DNA from: Ignavibacteriales bacterium
GTDB lineage: Bacteria > Bacteroidota > Ignavibacteria > UBA10030
Assembly (NCBI GenBank): GCA_016192345.1
Contig: JACPUH010000016.1
Coordinates: forward strand, 1 to 58,537
Length of the DNA: 58,537 bases
Reading direction: 5' to 3'
The position numbers and the translations under genes are program-made. Shown piece after piece: positions 1-9,607 of the stretch (positions are counted from its first letter, which is position 1; every line of letters begins with the position of its first letter). Under the pieces are notes generated by a model. It was not told the DNA's origin, ran no database searches, and saw only the letters and a list, made by a program, of their open reading frames with translations.

Positions 1-117
1 CCAGGGACCTAAATCGACCGCGGATTTCATGGTCGATGAGGCTGGTGCACAACTCATTCCCCAAATACCCATGAGCACCATGACAATATACCGTAATTCT
101 TCATTCAGCCTTCTCAT
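1..117 (-). CDS. N-terminus of a lipoprotein, cut by the window edge
   Basis: An open frame starts at an ATG (115-117) and runs off the left edge after 39 codons. The start is supported by an AAAGGA Shine-Dalgarno-like stretch about 9 bases upstream. The protein begins MRRLNEELRYIVMVLMGIWG and then reads MSCAPASS, so a hydrophobic segment is followed by Cys with small residues around it, a plausible lipoprotein signal (the -2 Met is unusual). It lies in the same direction as, and 64 bases after, the sugar dehydrogenase gene, so it is probably the next gene of the catabolic run. Nothing of the mature domain is visible, so no function can be given. Confidence 0.6.
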   Translation of the reverse strand, partial: MRRLNEELRYIVMVLMGIWGMSCAPASSTMKSAVDLGPW

Positions 118-165
118 ATTCTTTTTCCTTTCTCTGGACCACATGAGAGTTCCTTATTCCATTTC

Positions 166-180
166 CGGGGAGAAACCCCG
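166..180 (-). terminator. weak hairpin after the sugar dehydrogenase gene
   Basis: A CGGGG-loop-CCCCG hairpin (5-bp stem, 5-base loop) sits directly after the stop of the dehydrogenase gene on the minus strand. No T-run follows, so at best it is a weak or processing hairpin, and the downstream lipoprotein gene may still be co-transcribed. Confidence 0.25.
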
Positions 181-181
181 T

Positions 182-1774
182 TCATCTTAAGAGAACCATC
201 TTTCCACTTCGGCGATACGACCCGGCTTCCAGGGAGTAAAGGTATGTGCCACTTCCCGCCACACCCCCTCCTTCATCCCTTCCATCCCAAAGCACCGAGT
301 GCCTCCCCGTCTCGTACCGACGATTCGTAAGCTGGGCGACCCTGATTCCAAGAAGGTTGTAGATCGTGATTGTCACATGTTCCGTGTGTGGGATGTCGAA
401 CGAAATCTGCGTTGTCGGATTAAAGGGATTAGGATATGCGGGGTAAAGCTTAAACTCGGTGGGAACCCCGCTTCCCGGTGTGCGGACATCGGTGGCGTTA
501 TCCTCGACGAAACGAAAAATCTGGCTATTGGTCCCCCCGTAACCGACCACGTACAGTTCACCTGACTCATCCTCTCCGAACGAAGAAATGCCTTGCGTCG
601 AGGTGGTTATCTGGATGTTGCTCTTCACCACACCGTTCGCATATTCGAGTCCCCAGATAGCCTTAAATCCGTAGTCGCCGTAGATGTACAGTCCCTGCAG
701 AGCGGCGAGTGAAGGGTTCGATCCGCGGTACACATACCCTCCCGTGACGGTCACGGTGTTTCCCTTTCCCTCACGGGTGTACTCGAACACCGGAAGCGTG
801 AGACCGGTCATATCGCAACTGGTCGCCCGGAAGCACAGCAATCCCTCCATAATGCTCCACCCGTAGTTGCCACCGCTGGTGATGATATTGATCTCTTCCG
901 CCCTTTTTTCCCCGACATCCGCAAGCCAGAGCGTTCCCGAGAACCGGTCGAAGCTGAAACGCCATGGATTTCTGAGTCCATAGGCATAGATCTCTTCCTT
1001 CCAGCCCTTGGTATTTCCGACATACGGGTTGTCGGGAGGAACCCGGTATTGAAGTCCGGGATCCTGGTTGTCCACATCCATGCGGAGAACGGTTCCAAAC
1101 CAGTTCATCGGGTTCTGCCCATTCTTGAGCGTGTCATTCGGCGCACGACCGTCCCCGAGACTGAGGTAGAGATATCCGTCCTTGCCGAACGCAATCTGGC
1201 CGCCGTTATGGTTGTCCCAGGGCTGCTCCAGTTCGAGCAGAATCCGCTCCGATCCTGGATCCGCAGAATCGGGATTGGTCTGCGACACCTCCAGTTCTGA
1301 AACCCTCGACATCATGGCACCGATTTTATTAGTCCTAATGTGCCCTTCCATCGTGTCCGTATAGGAGACGTAAAACTTCCTGTTCTGGGCAAAGTCCGGA
1401 TGAAACGCCATGGCAAAAAAACCGTTTTCGCCAGACCCAAACACTCTCGATTCCACCCTGCCGCTGAGGTCAAGAAAAACCTTCCGTTGCGCGGCAGTGA
1501 CGGAGGGGGAATTCGGAAATACATGGATGACTCCCCGCCGTTCAGTCACAAACACCCTGTTGCTTCCATCGCCGGCATGGGTCAAAAACGTCGGCTGGTT
1601 AAAAGAGAGGTTGGTAAATACCCGTTCCAACTTGATGCCGGCCAATCCATTGGATCTCTCAACGAGCCGTTGATCCGTGCCTCCTACTTCGCCTTGCGGC
1701 CCCCGGGGGCCCTGCGTCCAGGTAACCTGCAAACTGAGACTCACGAGACAAATCAAACAGATAACTCTTCTCAA
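182..1774 (-). CDS. secreted PQQ-dependent glucose/sorbosone dehydrogenase-like protein with T9SS sorting domain
   Basis: 530 aa. A signal peptide (about 1-20) precedes a six-bladed beta-propeller of the glucose/sorbosone dehydrogenase (HHIP-like) family. Recognisable blocks are AGDGSNRVFVTERRG, FFAMAFHPDF, HNGGQIAFGKDGYLYLSLGDG (split here as HNGGQIAFG and LYLSLGDG), YGLRNPWRFSFD, LADVGE and NYGW. These are the conserved positions that in PQQ enzymes hold the cofactor and calcium. The last about 93 residues are a T9SS type A sorting domain (YPAYPNPFNPTT ... SGTYLYSLEAG ... KMVLLR), so the enzyme is probably exported and surface-attached or released. The likely role is periplasmic or extracellular oxidation of aldoses; the substrate is unknown. 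The start codon is TTG, chosen because a strong AAGGAGGG lies just upstream (1780-1787). A short GPRGPQGEVGG collagen-like stretch follows the signal peptide. Confidence 0.85.
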   Translation of the reverse strand: MRRVICLICLVSLSLQVTWTQGPRGPQGEVGGTDQRLVERSNGLAGIKLERVFTNLSFNQPTFLTHAGDGSNRVFVTERRGVIHVFPNSPSVTAAQRKVFLDLSGRVESRVFGSGENGFFAMAFHPDFAQNRKFYVSYTDTMEGHIRTNKIGAMMSRVSELEVSQTNPDSADPGSERILLELEQPWDNHNGGQIAFGKDGYLYLSLGDGRAPNDTLKNGQNPMNWFGTVLRMDVDNQDPGLQYRVPPDNPYVGNTKGWKEEIYAYGLRNPWRFSFDRFSGTLWLADVGEKRAEEINIITSGGNYGWSIMEGLLCFRATSCDMTGLTLPVFEYTREGKGNTVTVTGGYVYRGSNPSLAALQGLYIYGDYGFKAIWGLEYANGVVKSNIQITTSTQGISSFGEDESGELYVVGYGGTNSQIFRFVEDNATDVRTPGSGVPTEFKLYPAYPNPFNPTTQISFDIPHTEHVTITIYNLLGIRVAQLTNRRYETGRHSVLWDGRDEGGGVAGSGTYLYSLEAGSYRRSGKMVLLR

Positions 1775-1805
1775 AAAACCCTCCTTGATGTGTGGTGAAC
1801 ATCAT

Positions 1806-4304
1806 TTAGCGTGTAACCTCCCGCCTGAGCTGCGCGGGAACGATTCCGGAAGGGACGATCACAATCGTCTCCCCTTTCCCCGTTGCCAACTGGACCAGGG
1901 GACCGCGGGCACTCCCGGATTTTTTTCCCTCGCGGTAAAATTCCACCTCGCTTTCGCCCCAGGGGTTCTGCACACGGCATTCTCCCCCGAGAGGGGATTG
2001 CACTTCAATAAATTCAATACTCCCATTGCGTTGTGAGGATGTCACAACAAATCCCCCGCGTGCGAGAAGGGTAAACGCCGCATTCCAATCCTTGGGCCAG
2101 GAGGAGAAGACCCGGATGACGGGCTCATCTTTCACATCAGACGCTGCGTTTTCCAATAACGAGGAGTGAATGCCGAAGGTCAATCCGCCGATATGTTCTG
2201 CATCGATGGCGCCCGGTCCCTCACGCAACCGCAACCGGTTCCTGAAGATCTGCCCACCGCCGATCCCGGTGCTGTCGATGAAACCACCGGTTCGGTTGAA
2301 GTTCAGGAACATGCTCTTCAACTCCGGCTCCGGGCCGAGCGGTGCAATGGCCCCGGCCCCACCATAGACAAAAGCTCCGTAGCCGCCGCGACTTGGTCCG
2401 GACGAACGTCGGCGCTCTGGGAGTTGAACGAGATTATCCTTGACCTCCTGCCAGAGCGGGCGAAGGTCGGCATCCACGCCAAGAAGTTCCGAAGCGTGAA
2501 CGGCAATGGGAAAAATCATGTTCATCGTGGAGATCTCATAGGGGGAGTTGGAGGAGTTCCAGTTGCTTTCGCTGTTGTTGACATGATGGAGATGGTATTT
2601 GCCATCCGCCTCTTTCTTGAGATTGGGGAAGTTGCGGTAAAATTCTGCCGCCCCTTTAATCATCGGATACGCCCGGTCACGTAACCAGTTCTTGTCCAGT
2701 GTGAATTCGTACCGCTGCCAGTAGACCTGCGCGATCCTCGCCCCCGCGCCGAGAATATGCGTGCAATGGCCGAAGATGCCATGGACGGTCTCCGGCGATG
2801 CGAATCGCCCCGGCTGGAAGGACGCCTTGGTCGGCACCACATAATGCCCATGATCCCAATGACCGTCGGTCAGGAAATTCCACCGCGCGTGGTGACGGTT
2901 CTTCGTTTCGATGAACCACTGAAATTTTGCAGTCCGTTCTTCATAGGGCTTCCGGACCAGCATCAGGTCCTGGAGTTCCGCGGCGATATCGTCCGGGAGC
3001 TTCTCCAAACCGTTGAACGCCACGATCTCCGGGATCCAGATTCCTTTGGAACCCCATTGTTGTCGAGCGGCGAGAGCACACGATTCAAACATATTGGAGT
3101 ACATCGAAAACAACGGCTCCATCAACTCCAACCTGTTTGCCGGTAACAGGTTACGGTAGTACGCGCTTGTGTTTGCCCACCAATATTGAGACCCCCATCG
3201 GCGCATGTCGCCAGTGGTATTAAAGAGGAGCCCCGCAAACCGGGGTGGATACTTCCCCAGAGAGGTGGAACCCATAAGATAGAGAAAGTAGGTATAGTTC
3301 TGCTCGACAAAATCAGCCTGACCATCGCCGCTGTGCAGGTGAACAAACCCCTTCGACCAGAAATCGCTCCACCACGCAGCGTTGTCGGAGTGGAGCCCCG
3401 AGAAACCTTTGCCGGACGCGGCATCGAGTTCCCTGAGCGCCTTTTCCGTAATCTTCTCTCCCGGATCGAAACTCGATGCGCTGGAAATCAGGATGGCGAA
3501 CTTCCCCTTCCCCGGCGCCGCGGAAAGCTGAACTGTCGATTCGTTGAGATACCTCGCTTTTGATTTCCTGCCGGTCACCTGGATGGCTACGGCAGTGGCG
3601 TCGTAGTACTCCCCTTCACGATATTCCTGCGTGAGGAGTATTCGCCCGTCCCGGATGTGTAATTGAGACGTCGCCGTATGCTCGGCGGTATGGACCTCCA
3701 CGGCATGGTTCTTCGCCAGCTCATAACTCCTGTCGTATATGGTTTGGATCATGTAACGAAGCATTCTGAGATCAACGTTAATGGCGGAAGGGGAGGCACG
3801 TTGGTCGTCGATCTCGACCGCCAGTACATCGCCGCCATGCCAAGCGAAGGCTTTTGCCATCACGCCGTTTCCCTGGACCGACATCAGCCCATCGTAAACG
3901 GAAAGGTGTTGGCGGAAGTTCTTTCCTTCAAACACATCCTCTCCGGCATCGACCAGGTTGATATCCACATAGCCACAACTGCTCCCGTAGTCGCTGTCCG
4001 CTCTCGGGAAACTCACCGTGGAAGCGCCGTTGGCGAACACATCGACACGGTTGATCTGGAATTTGATCGCTGAGGGGGTCGTCCAGACAAGGCTTCCCAT
4101 TCGCCCGTTGCCGATCGGCATTCCCTCCTCGCTTCGGTGGGCAGGCGTAACAAATGCCAGGTCCGCACGTGCGATGAGGTTCTTATAGTTCACCGTAAGG
4201 AGGCTGCTCTTTTCCTGACCGTTGACAGGCCCGGTCAAGCAGACCACGCATACTATGAGAGCCATCATTGCCAAAAAAGGTGGGACAGCATTGAAGTTTT
4301 TCAT
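1806..4304 (-). CDS. GH95-like (alpha/alpha)6-barrel glycoside hydrolase, exported
   Basis: 832 aa with an N-terminal signal peptide (cleavage near GPVNGQ, residue about 30). The N-terminal segment carries EGMPIGNGRMGSLVW and a beta-sandwich region, the same opening as GH95 fucosidases (compare [14 protein letters not shown] in the gene at 12656). The central part is helical and rich in aromatic residues (QYWWANTSAYYRNLLPANR, SSNSPYEISTMNMIF). The usual GH95 NxN/MNYW and QEW motifs are not visible in standard form, so this is a divergent relative (DUF5703-type) and its sugar cannot be assigned. The start is an ATG with AGGA 8 bases upstream. The gene ends 31 bases before the TTG of the sugar dehydrogenase gene and lies 44 bases after the GH97 gene, which suggests one operon. 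Confidence 0.7.
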   Translation of the reverse strand: MKNFNAVPPFLAMMALIVCVVCLTGPVNGQEKSSLLTVNYKNLIARADLAFVTPAHRSEEGMPIGNGRMGSLVWTTPSAIKFQINRVDVFANGASTVSFPRADSDYGSSCGYVDINLVDAGEDVFEGKNFRQHLSVYDGLMSVQGNGVMAKAFAWHGGDVLAVEIDDQRASPSAINVDLRMLRYMIQTIYDRSYELAKNHAVEVHTAEHTATSQLHIRDGRILLTQEYREGEYYDATAVAIQVTGRKSKARYLNESTVQLSAAPGKGKFAILISSASSFDPGEKITEKALRELDAASGKGFSGLHSDNAAWWSDFWSKGFVHLHSGDGQADFVEQNYTYFLYLMGSTSLGKYPPRFAGLLFNTTGDMRRWGSQYWWANTSAYYRNLLPANRLELMEPLFSMYSNMFESCALAARQQWGSKGIWIPEIVAFNGLEKLPDDIAAELQDLMLVRKPYEERTAKFQWFIETKNRHHARWNFLTDGHWDHGHYVVPTKASFQPGRFASPETVHGIFGHCTHILGAGARIAQVYWQRYEFTLDKNWLRDRAYPMIKGAAEFYRNFPNLKKEADGKYHLHHVNNSESNWNSSNSPYEISTMNMIFPIAVHASELLGVDADLRPLWQEVKDNLVQLPERRRSSGPSRGGYGAFVYGGAGAIAPLGPEPELKSMFLNFNRTGGFIDSTGIGGGQIFRNRLRLREGPGAIDAEHIGGLTFGIHSSLLENAASDVKDEPVIRVFSSWPKDWNAAFTLLARGGFVVTSSQRNGSIEFIEVQSPLGGECRVQNPWGESEVEFYREGKKSGSARGPLVQLATGKGETIVIVPSGIVPAQLRREVTR

Positions 4305-4348
4305 GGCATTGTTCCTGCGATTGGACGAACCCCCGTTACCTCGACTGC

Positions 4349-6346
4349 TTAATTTCCCCGAACCAGGCGGAACCGCGCAGCGTATCCGCCCCCCATCGCG
4401 AGATTCAAGGTGAGGGTCGTATTGCGATCTACCGATTTCTTTTCGAGGAAAACTTTTTTAGGGAAACGGCCGGCGTCCGGAGCGTCAGCGTAAATTTCCG
4501 CGGTGTACTTTTCCCCCCCCAGGAAACCCAACGACAACTCAAGCCTTCGCGGAGTCCAGTTTGTCATACTGCCGAGAAACCAATCACTTCCGCGGCGACG
4601 CGCGATCGTGACATACTCTCCCGGTGCGCCGTTGATGAATTTGGTCTCATCCCATGTTGCCGGCACGTTTCTGATAAACTCGAATTCCGGTTGGTTATCA
4701 TAGGCCGCGGGATGGTCCGAGACCATCTGGATGGGGGCCTGGTAGATTGCGTACATCGCGAGGTGATGGGCGCGTGTGCCCATCACCTCGGGCTGTTCCA
4801 TGCGTGGTTCAAACTCCTCCTTCGTCACGTTGCGAAACCCGCCCGGCGTATAATCCATGGGTCCGGCGAGCATGCGGGTGAACGGAATCATCACATGGTT
4901 GTCCGGGTTGTCCCTCGCCCCAGCCTTCGACTGCTCCATTCCCAGCACCCCCTCGTAGCCGACAACATTGGGGAACGTCCTCTCAAGGCCGGTCGGCTTG
5001 GTGGAGCCATGGAAATCCACCATCAGGCGATGTTTCGCCCCTTTTTCGGCCACACGGTAATAGAAGTCCATCATGGCCTGATCGTCACGCGACATAAAAT
5101 CGATCTTGACCCCCGCCACACCCCACTTCTCATACAGAGGGAACGCCTCGTCCAGTTGACGGTCGACCGCCGCCCAGTGCAACCAGATCCACACTTTAAC
5201 ATTTTTTGCCGCAGCGTACCGGACGACCTCCGGAACATCCACGCTTCCGTTCATGGTCAGGATGTCTTCCTGAGGAGACCATCCCGCATCAACCAACATG
5301 TACTCAAGGCCTGCCCGGGCGCTGAAGTCGACAAAATGCTTCATGGTCTGTGTATTGAACGCCCCCTTCCCGTCAGCCCCGATGCTTCCACTCCACCAAT
5401 CCCATGACGATTTCCCCGCTTTGATCCAGGAGACATCCTGAAGCTGCGTTTCGGGATTGAGGCTGGTGATTACGTTCGATTCGATCAACTTCCCAGGATC
5501 GGATGCAACGAGGAGCACTCTCCACGCGGAGTGGTGCGGGAGGGGGCCGACAACTGCAAGTTCGGGTGTATCGAAACGGGGTGCGAGCCGCGATTCGAAC
5601 CAGTGTCCCATCCAGCTTCCGGAGGGGTTGATCACGCACATCGCGCTATAATCACGGACATCCGCTTCCGTGAGTGCCATCCATCCAACGCCCGGTACTT
5701 CCATCAGCAACGGGAGCCCGATCAGGACGTTGCTTGCAACACCCCCCTGATTCGAAAACGCACTGATGGGGAGTTTGATGAATTCGCTTTCATACATGCT
5801 CCGATCGTTCGGGAGAACGAGGGAATAGGTCATGGCATCCTTGCTGACACGAAACTCCGTCTTCTCTTTTGCGAGCCGGAATTCACTCAGGGTCGGCTGC
5901 TTCGGGACGAGGTACCGGAACGCCACTGCCTCATCGTACGCCTTTGCTTCGACAACGAGCTTCCGTCCCGGGCCGCTCCTCTCTTCCATCTCGATGCGAA
6001 GAGCGTTATACCGGTTACGGACCGAACTGGTTTTTCCAACGATGAGTCGATAGGTCTCATCCGCCTCCGAAGGCGTTGCCTTCACGATCCGGACATCACC
6101 CCCCAACGGCCTTTGACCCTGAAGCTCAAGGCTGAGGGCCGAGCGATCGATAAGCTGCTTCCCCCGGAACGAGACGGCGTACACCAGCTTTCCTCCAGCC
6201 GGAGACGGTTTGCCTCCTTCGACAGTTTCGAACGTGATGACCAAATTCCCGTCCGGGGATTTGAGAGTACTTGAACCGATCTGCGGTGAGGATAAAGCTG
6301 TCTGCACGCCAATCAGAAGAATCAGAATGATGGTCTTGAGTCTCAT
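4349..6346 (-). CDS. GH97 family glycosidase, retaining type (probable alpha-galactosidase)
   Basis: About 665 aa from the chosen ATG, which has CGGAGAAAG just upstream; a longer upstream frame lacks a ribosome site. Signal peptide MRLKTIILILLIGVQTALSS. An N-terminal beta-sandwich (about 25-280), a catalytic barrel (about 290-560) and a C-terminal beta domain follow the GH97 plan. The barrel carries VDAGW, IWLHW, GVKIDFMSRDD and YEGVLGMEQSK. From recalled literature on the retaining GH97 alpha-galactosidase of Bacteroides thetaiotaomicron, the nucleophile Asp and acid/base Glu lie 55 residues apart. Here Asp416 (KIDF) and Glu471 (GMEQ) show the same spacing, favouring the retaining alpha-galactosidase branch over the inverting SusB alpha-glucosidase branch. 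Likely periplasmic, trimming alpha-galactosyl ends from imported oligosaccharides. Confidence 0.88.
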   Translation of the reverse strand: MRLKTIILILLIGVQTALSSPQIGSSTLKSPDGNLVITFETVEGGKPSPAGGKLVYAVSFRGKQLIDRSALSLELQGQRPLGGDVRIVKATPSEADETYRLIVGKTSSVRNRYNALRIEMEERSGPGRKLVVEAKAYDEAVAFRYLVPKQPTLSEFRLAKEKTEFRVSKDAMTYSLVLPNDRSMYESEFIKLPISAFSNQGGVASNVLIGLPLLMEVPGVGWMALTEADVRDYSAMCVINPSGSWMGHWFESRLAPRFDTPELAVVGPLPHHSAWRVLLVASDPGKLIESNVITSLNPETQLQDVSWIKAGKSSWDWWSGSIGADGKGAFNTQTMKHFVDFSARAGLEYMLVDAGWSPQEDILTMNGSVDVPEVVRYAAAKNVKVWIWLHWAAVDRQLDEAFPLYEKWGVAGVKIDFMSRDDQAMMDFYYRVAEKGAKHRLMVDFHGSTKPTGLERTFPNVVGYEGVLGMEQSKAGARDNPDNHVMIPFTRMLAGPMDYTPGGFRNVTKEEFEPRMEQPEVMGTRAHHLAMYAIYQAPIQMVSDHPAAYDNQPEFEFIRNVPATWDETKFINGAPGEYVTIARRRGSDWFLGSMTNWTPRRLELSLGFLGGEKYTAEIYADAPDAGRFPKKVFLEKKSVDRNTTLTLNLAMGGGYAARFRLVRGN

Positions 6347-6421
6347 AGACTTTCTCCGGAAGTGAGCTTCATAACCCAAAAATCGTGTTTCGAGTGTTTC
6401 GTGGGTGAGCAGTTCCATGTA

Positions 6422-7867
6422 TTATTTGATAAGAAGAAGCTTGACGGTCCTTTCGAATCCTCCTGCCTGAAGCCTCCCGAAATATGTCCCACCGTTCAGC
6501 GGCAGGCCTTCAGTGTTCGTTGCATGCCAAACGATTTCGTGCCTTCCCGCTTGCTGAAATTCGTCAACCACTCCTGCGACCCTTTGACCAACCGCGTTGA
6601 AAATTTCAAGCCTGACGTTGCCTGCTTCGGGTATCCGGTAACGAAGTCGGGTTGAGGGATTGAAAGGATTCGGATACGCATCATACAGAAGATACTCCTG
6701 CAGGGAAGCACCATTGTTCTCGTGAACAGAGGTGCTCGTTTGCAACGTCGTAGCATGGACGGTATCGGAATAGCTTGAGTACGCATTCCAATTCTCTGCG
6801 CGAACCCGGTAATAATACCTGGTCGAATCGGCCAACCCCTTGTCGGAATAACTGGTTGTATTGGAGTCGGTTACAGCTATCGTTGACCAACTGATTCCAT
6901 CGAGGGAGCGCTGAATTTGAAAGTCGGTCTCCTGGTCGGAACGGTCCACCCATGCCAGGTCGATCTGGTGTTTTGCGATGACGGAGGCAGTGAGACTCCC
7001 GGGCGTCGAAGGGACGCTATTGTTTTCGCCTTCGGTGATCGCAAATTCCGCGAAAGCGACCGTCTCGTCGCGTAAATAGGTCGGACTGTTTAAACTTCGG
7101 TAGATTCCCCATTTGCCGCGGTGGAAATTGGCGCCCGCTCTGTACATATCCAGGAAATAATTGACGTAATGCATCGCCACGGTCCCATCCGGCTTCCTGA
7201 TGGTGATCTCGTACTTGCCGTCATCGGCGTAGATCACCTTCGAGGTGACGTCGAGCCATATTCCTTTCAACGGCTGCAACTCCACTTGTTTCACGGGACC
7301 AGCACCGCTACCGCCGGTGGAAGGGGTAAAAATCAATTGAAGCCACTCCGGTTGATTAGAGTCGCTGTATTTTCTCGGCGTGATGGTCATGAGGGGAGCG
7401 CCGTCGTCGCTCCCGCCGGTCGCCTTAATTTGAAACAAGTGACAAAAATTGGGAGAAGGCTGGAACAGGCTATCGATTTTGAACTTCCACCGGTAGAGGT
7501 GCGTCTCTCCCGGGTGGCCTATGATCCACGCAGGAGAAACGGTCTTGATCTCGTTACGCTGCCGGTCGACGGCTGAGCACCGGTCGTAATCCATCACCGA
7601 ATCGACATGGATATCGAATAAAAATACGTATTGATTCAAGGTGGTGTCCCAGTCCTCACGGATATGCCGGTCTCCCCCATGGTTGCACGAGGGAAAAAGA
7701 TCCGGGACCTCGCTTGCCGCGCCCGATCCGAAAACGCTGTTGATCAATTCGTACGTGTTTCCAGGACCGTTTGCATTCAGGGTGGTTGTCTGTTGAGCGT
7801 AAACGATATCCAGCCCCGCCAGCACTGCGACAACAATCCACAGAGATATTTCTAAAAAATTCCTCAT
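6422..7867 (-). CDS. secreted concanavalin-like (polysaccharide-lyase-like) protein with FN3 and T9SS domains
   Basis: About 481 aa. The second ATG of the frame is chosen because GGAGGG lies just before it, within the longer reading. A signal peptide (to about IVYAQ) is followed by a roughly 250-residue beta-rich domain with RNEIKT, HPGETHLYRWKFK, FCHLFQIKATGG and RGKWGIYRS. This is the pattern of concanavalin-like folds found in several polysaccharide lyases (PL7/13/14/20-type) and LamG-like binding modules. Then comes one fibronectin type III domain (VPSTPGSLTAS ... YYYRVRAEN) and a T9SS sorting domain (YDAYPNPFNPSTRLRYRIP ... VKLLLIK). Probably a surface or secreted glycan-binding or glycan-cleaving protein; the catalytic assignment is uncertain. 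It follows the beta-helix gene by about 110 bases and precedes GH97. Confidence 0.65.
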   Translation of the reverse strand: MRNFLEISLWIVVAVLAGLDIVYAQQTTTLNANGPGNTYELINSVFGSGAASEVPDLFPSCNHGGDRHIREDWDTTLNQYVFLFDIHVDSVMDYDRCSAVDRQRNEIKTVSPAWIIGHPGETHLYRWKFKIDSLFQPSPNFCHLFQIKATGGSDDGAPLMTITPRKYSDSNQPEWLQLIFTPSTGGSGAGPVKQVELQPLKGIWLDVTSKVIYADDGKYEITIRKPDGTVAMHYVNYFLDMYRAGANFHRGKWGIYRSLNSPTYLRDETVAFAEFAITEGENNSVPSTPGSLTASVIAKHQIDLAWVDRSDQETDFQIQRSLDGISWSTIAVTDSNTTSYSDKGLADSTRYYYRVRAENWNAYSSYSDTVHATTLQTSTSVHENNGASLQEYLLYDAYPNPFNPSTRLRYRIPEAGNVRLEIFNAVGQRVAGVVDEFQQAGRHEIVWHATNTEGLPLNGGTYFGRLQAGGFERTVKLLLIK

Positions 7868-7981
7868 CACACTACCCTCCATTCAGACATCAAAAAAAAC
7901 CCGAAACCTCCCTGTTCCTCCCGCGAAAAAAATCCACCACACTCTCGGCTCCCCTTTCACCACGGGCTCACGTTGTTGAGT

Positions 7982-9550
7982 TCAATAACCAATATTCCTG
8001 ACCGCCTGCGGTCCGAGACGCTCTTCCAGTTGTGCCAAGTACAGGCTTGCCGGAGCCACATGTGTCCCATGGGAATCCTTGATCCCCTCGGGAAGGTTCG
8101 GACCGGATCCGAACGGTCTTGGCGTGAGCAGGCTCTCACCGATACAACCGATCATCCAGTTATGCACTCCCGGCGGATCCTGAATGATAAAATCCTTCGC
8201 GACACAATTCCATGCAACGCCCCAGCCCATCGACCAGCCATGACCGGAGCCCATCGAGCCCCGATTTCGGAAATCGATTCCCCCATTGAGGGCATGGACA
8301 TTGTCATAGAGCATCCCGGTCGACCACCGCTGATGTGACTCCGCCCGGCCGTCCCCGCGAAACACGCAGTTGAGTATCACGATGGGTCCTGCATAACCAC
8401 TGCCGGTCGCGATGAACCAGACATTTTCGGCGTTGACTTCACACCGGTCGATCAAAATCTGGGTGCCGTTGGGAGCGAACTCCGCCGGCCTGGAGGCACC
8501 TTGGTGAAGGGCCTTGCGATTGATGGTCACCCGTTCTACCGTGATCCGCCTGCCGTTGACCCCGACACTATTCATAGTCTCGTCGAGCACAAGGTCCCGG
8601 ATCCAGCAATCCTCGCCACTCAACCGTACTGCCGTGAAATGGGGTTGGGAATGGCTGATCGGCTGTTGGGGAGACTCAATATGCAGGTGTTCAACGCCGG
8701 CCTGGGTAATCCGCGGGGGAGGCTGGATCTTCACGACCGCGGTCCCCGGGGGATTCAAGTACCCTGCATCGAAGGAATCAGACAAGGGAACATCGAGCAA
8801 AAAGGTATTGCCCGAAATTGCCACAATCCGACGTTCAGTTGTGAGCATGCGATCCACGGCAAGCCAGGTCTGGCTGCGGCCGTCACGAACAAGGTCGTGC
8901 ATTTGCATGAATTCGACCCAGGATTTCGTAACCGGTTTGAGGATAGCAATAGCATCGCCAACGGCAAACCCGGAAGCATCGGCAACATGCAACTGCAGCG
9001 CGCCGGACGGAACGTACTCATCTCGGATCGTTGTCCTTGCCCTTTCCTCCCGCGAATGCGTTGGTCCACTACCTTCTCCACCGACGGAGACACGGATGGC
9101 GAGAGCGAGATGTGGCTCGCCCGACATTTTGATCGTCGACGTTGTTTCCCCCTCCGCCCCGCTGCCGCGGAGAACAACACCGCTCGTTGAAATCGTAATC
9201 GTTCCGGATGTGTTATAAATTCCCGGAGCCAGGAGAACCGCGCCGCGGAAACCTTGTTCCAACGGCATTGCCGAGACAGCGTCGATGGCCTCCTGGATAA
9301 TCGCCGTGTCCTCACCCCCGGAAGGCTTCACAACCCGCTTCACGCCAACACGCGGGAGAGCAACTCCGCCTCCACCGTACCCCGCGTGGGAAAAATCCAT
9401 GATCCGGTCGCCACGCGCCGTGCTCTTGTAAACCAGTTTACCTTCCGGCCCCATGGATACCCACTGACTGTTGGGTGAGTCTCCGGCCCGGATGTTTCCA
9501 TCTACTCCCCCCCAGGTAAGCGTGATAAACAGCAGGAGCATCATGATCAT
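7982..9550 (-). CDS. exported right-handed beta-helix protein (pectate lyase-3-like)
   Basis: About 522 aa from the ATG with an AAGGAGAG box 12 bases upstream; an earlier TTG has no ribosome site. A signal peptide (MIMMLLLFITLTWGGVDG) is followed by a domain opening with TAIIQEAIDAVSAMP, AVLLAPGIYNTSG and VVLRGSG, the standard entry of pectate-lyase-superfamily beta-helices. A middle insertion (about 190-290) carries basic and acidic turns, then come further helix rungs (TVERVTINRKAL, ILIDRCEVNAENVWFIAT, IVILNCVFRGDG, GIDFRNRG). There is no T9SS tail. It lies between GH28 and the FN3/T9SS protein in the same direction. It could be a polysaccharide lyase or a hydrolase acting on uronate-containing glycans; catalytic residues cannot be assigned from sequence alone. 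Confidence 0.7.
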   Translation of the reverse strand: MIMMLLLFITLTWGGVDGNIRAGDSPNSQWVSMGPEGKLVYKSTARGDRIMDFSHAGYGGGGVALPRVGVKRVVKPSGGEDTAIIQEAIDAVSAMPLEQGFRGAVLLAPGIYNTSGTITISTSGVVLRGSGAEGETTSTIKMSGEPHLALAIRVSVGGEGSGPTHSREERARTTIRDEYVPSGALQLHVADASGFAVGDAIAILKPVTKSWVEFMQMHDLVRDGRSQTWLAVDRMLTTERRIVAISGNTFLLDVPLSDSFDAGYLNPPGTAVVKIQPPPRITQAGVEHLHIESPQQPISHSQPHFTAVRLSGEDCWIRDLVLDETMNSVGVNGRRITVERVTINRKALHQGASRPAEFAPNGTQILIDRCEVNAENVWFIATGSGYAGPIVILNCVFRGDGRAESHQRWSTGMLYDNVHALNGGIDFRNRGSMGSGHGWSMGWGVAWNCVAKDFIIQDPPGVHNWMIGCIGESLLTPRPFGSGPNLPEGIKDSHGTHVAPASLYLAQLEERLGPQAVRNIGY

Positions 9551-9607
9551 GGGGAAAGATCTCTCCTTCTTTCGCTTATTCCTTGTCAAAATGCCCGGCC
9601 TTCCACG

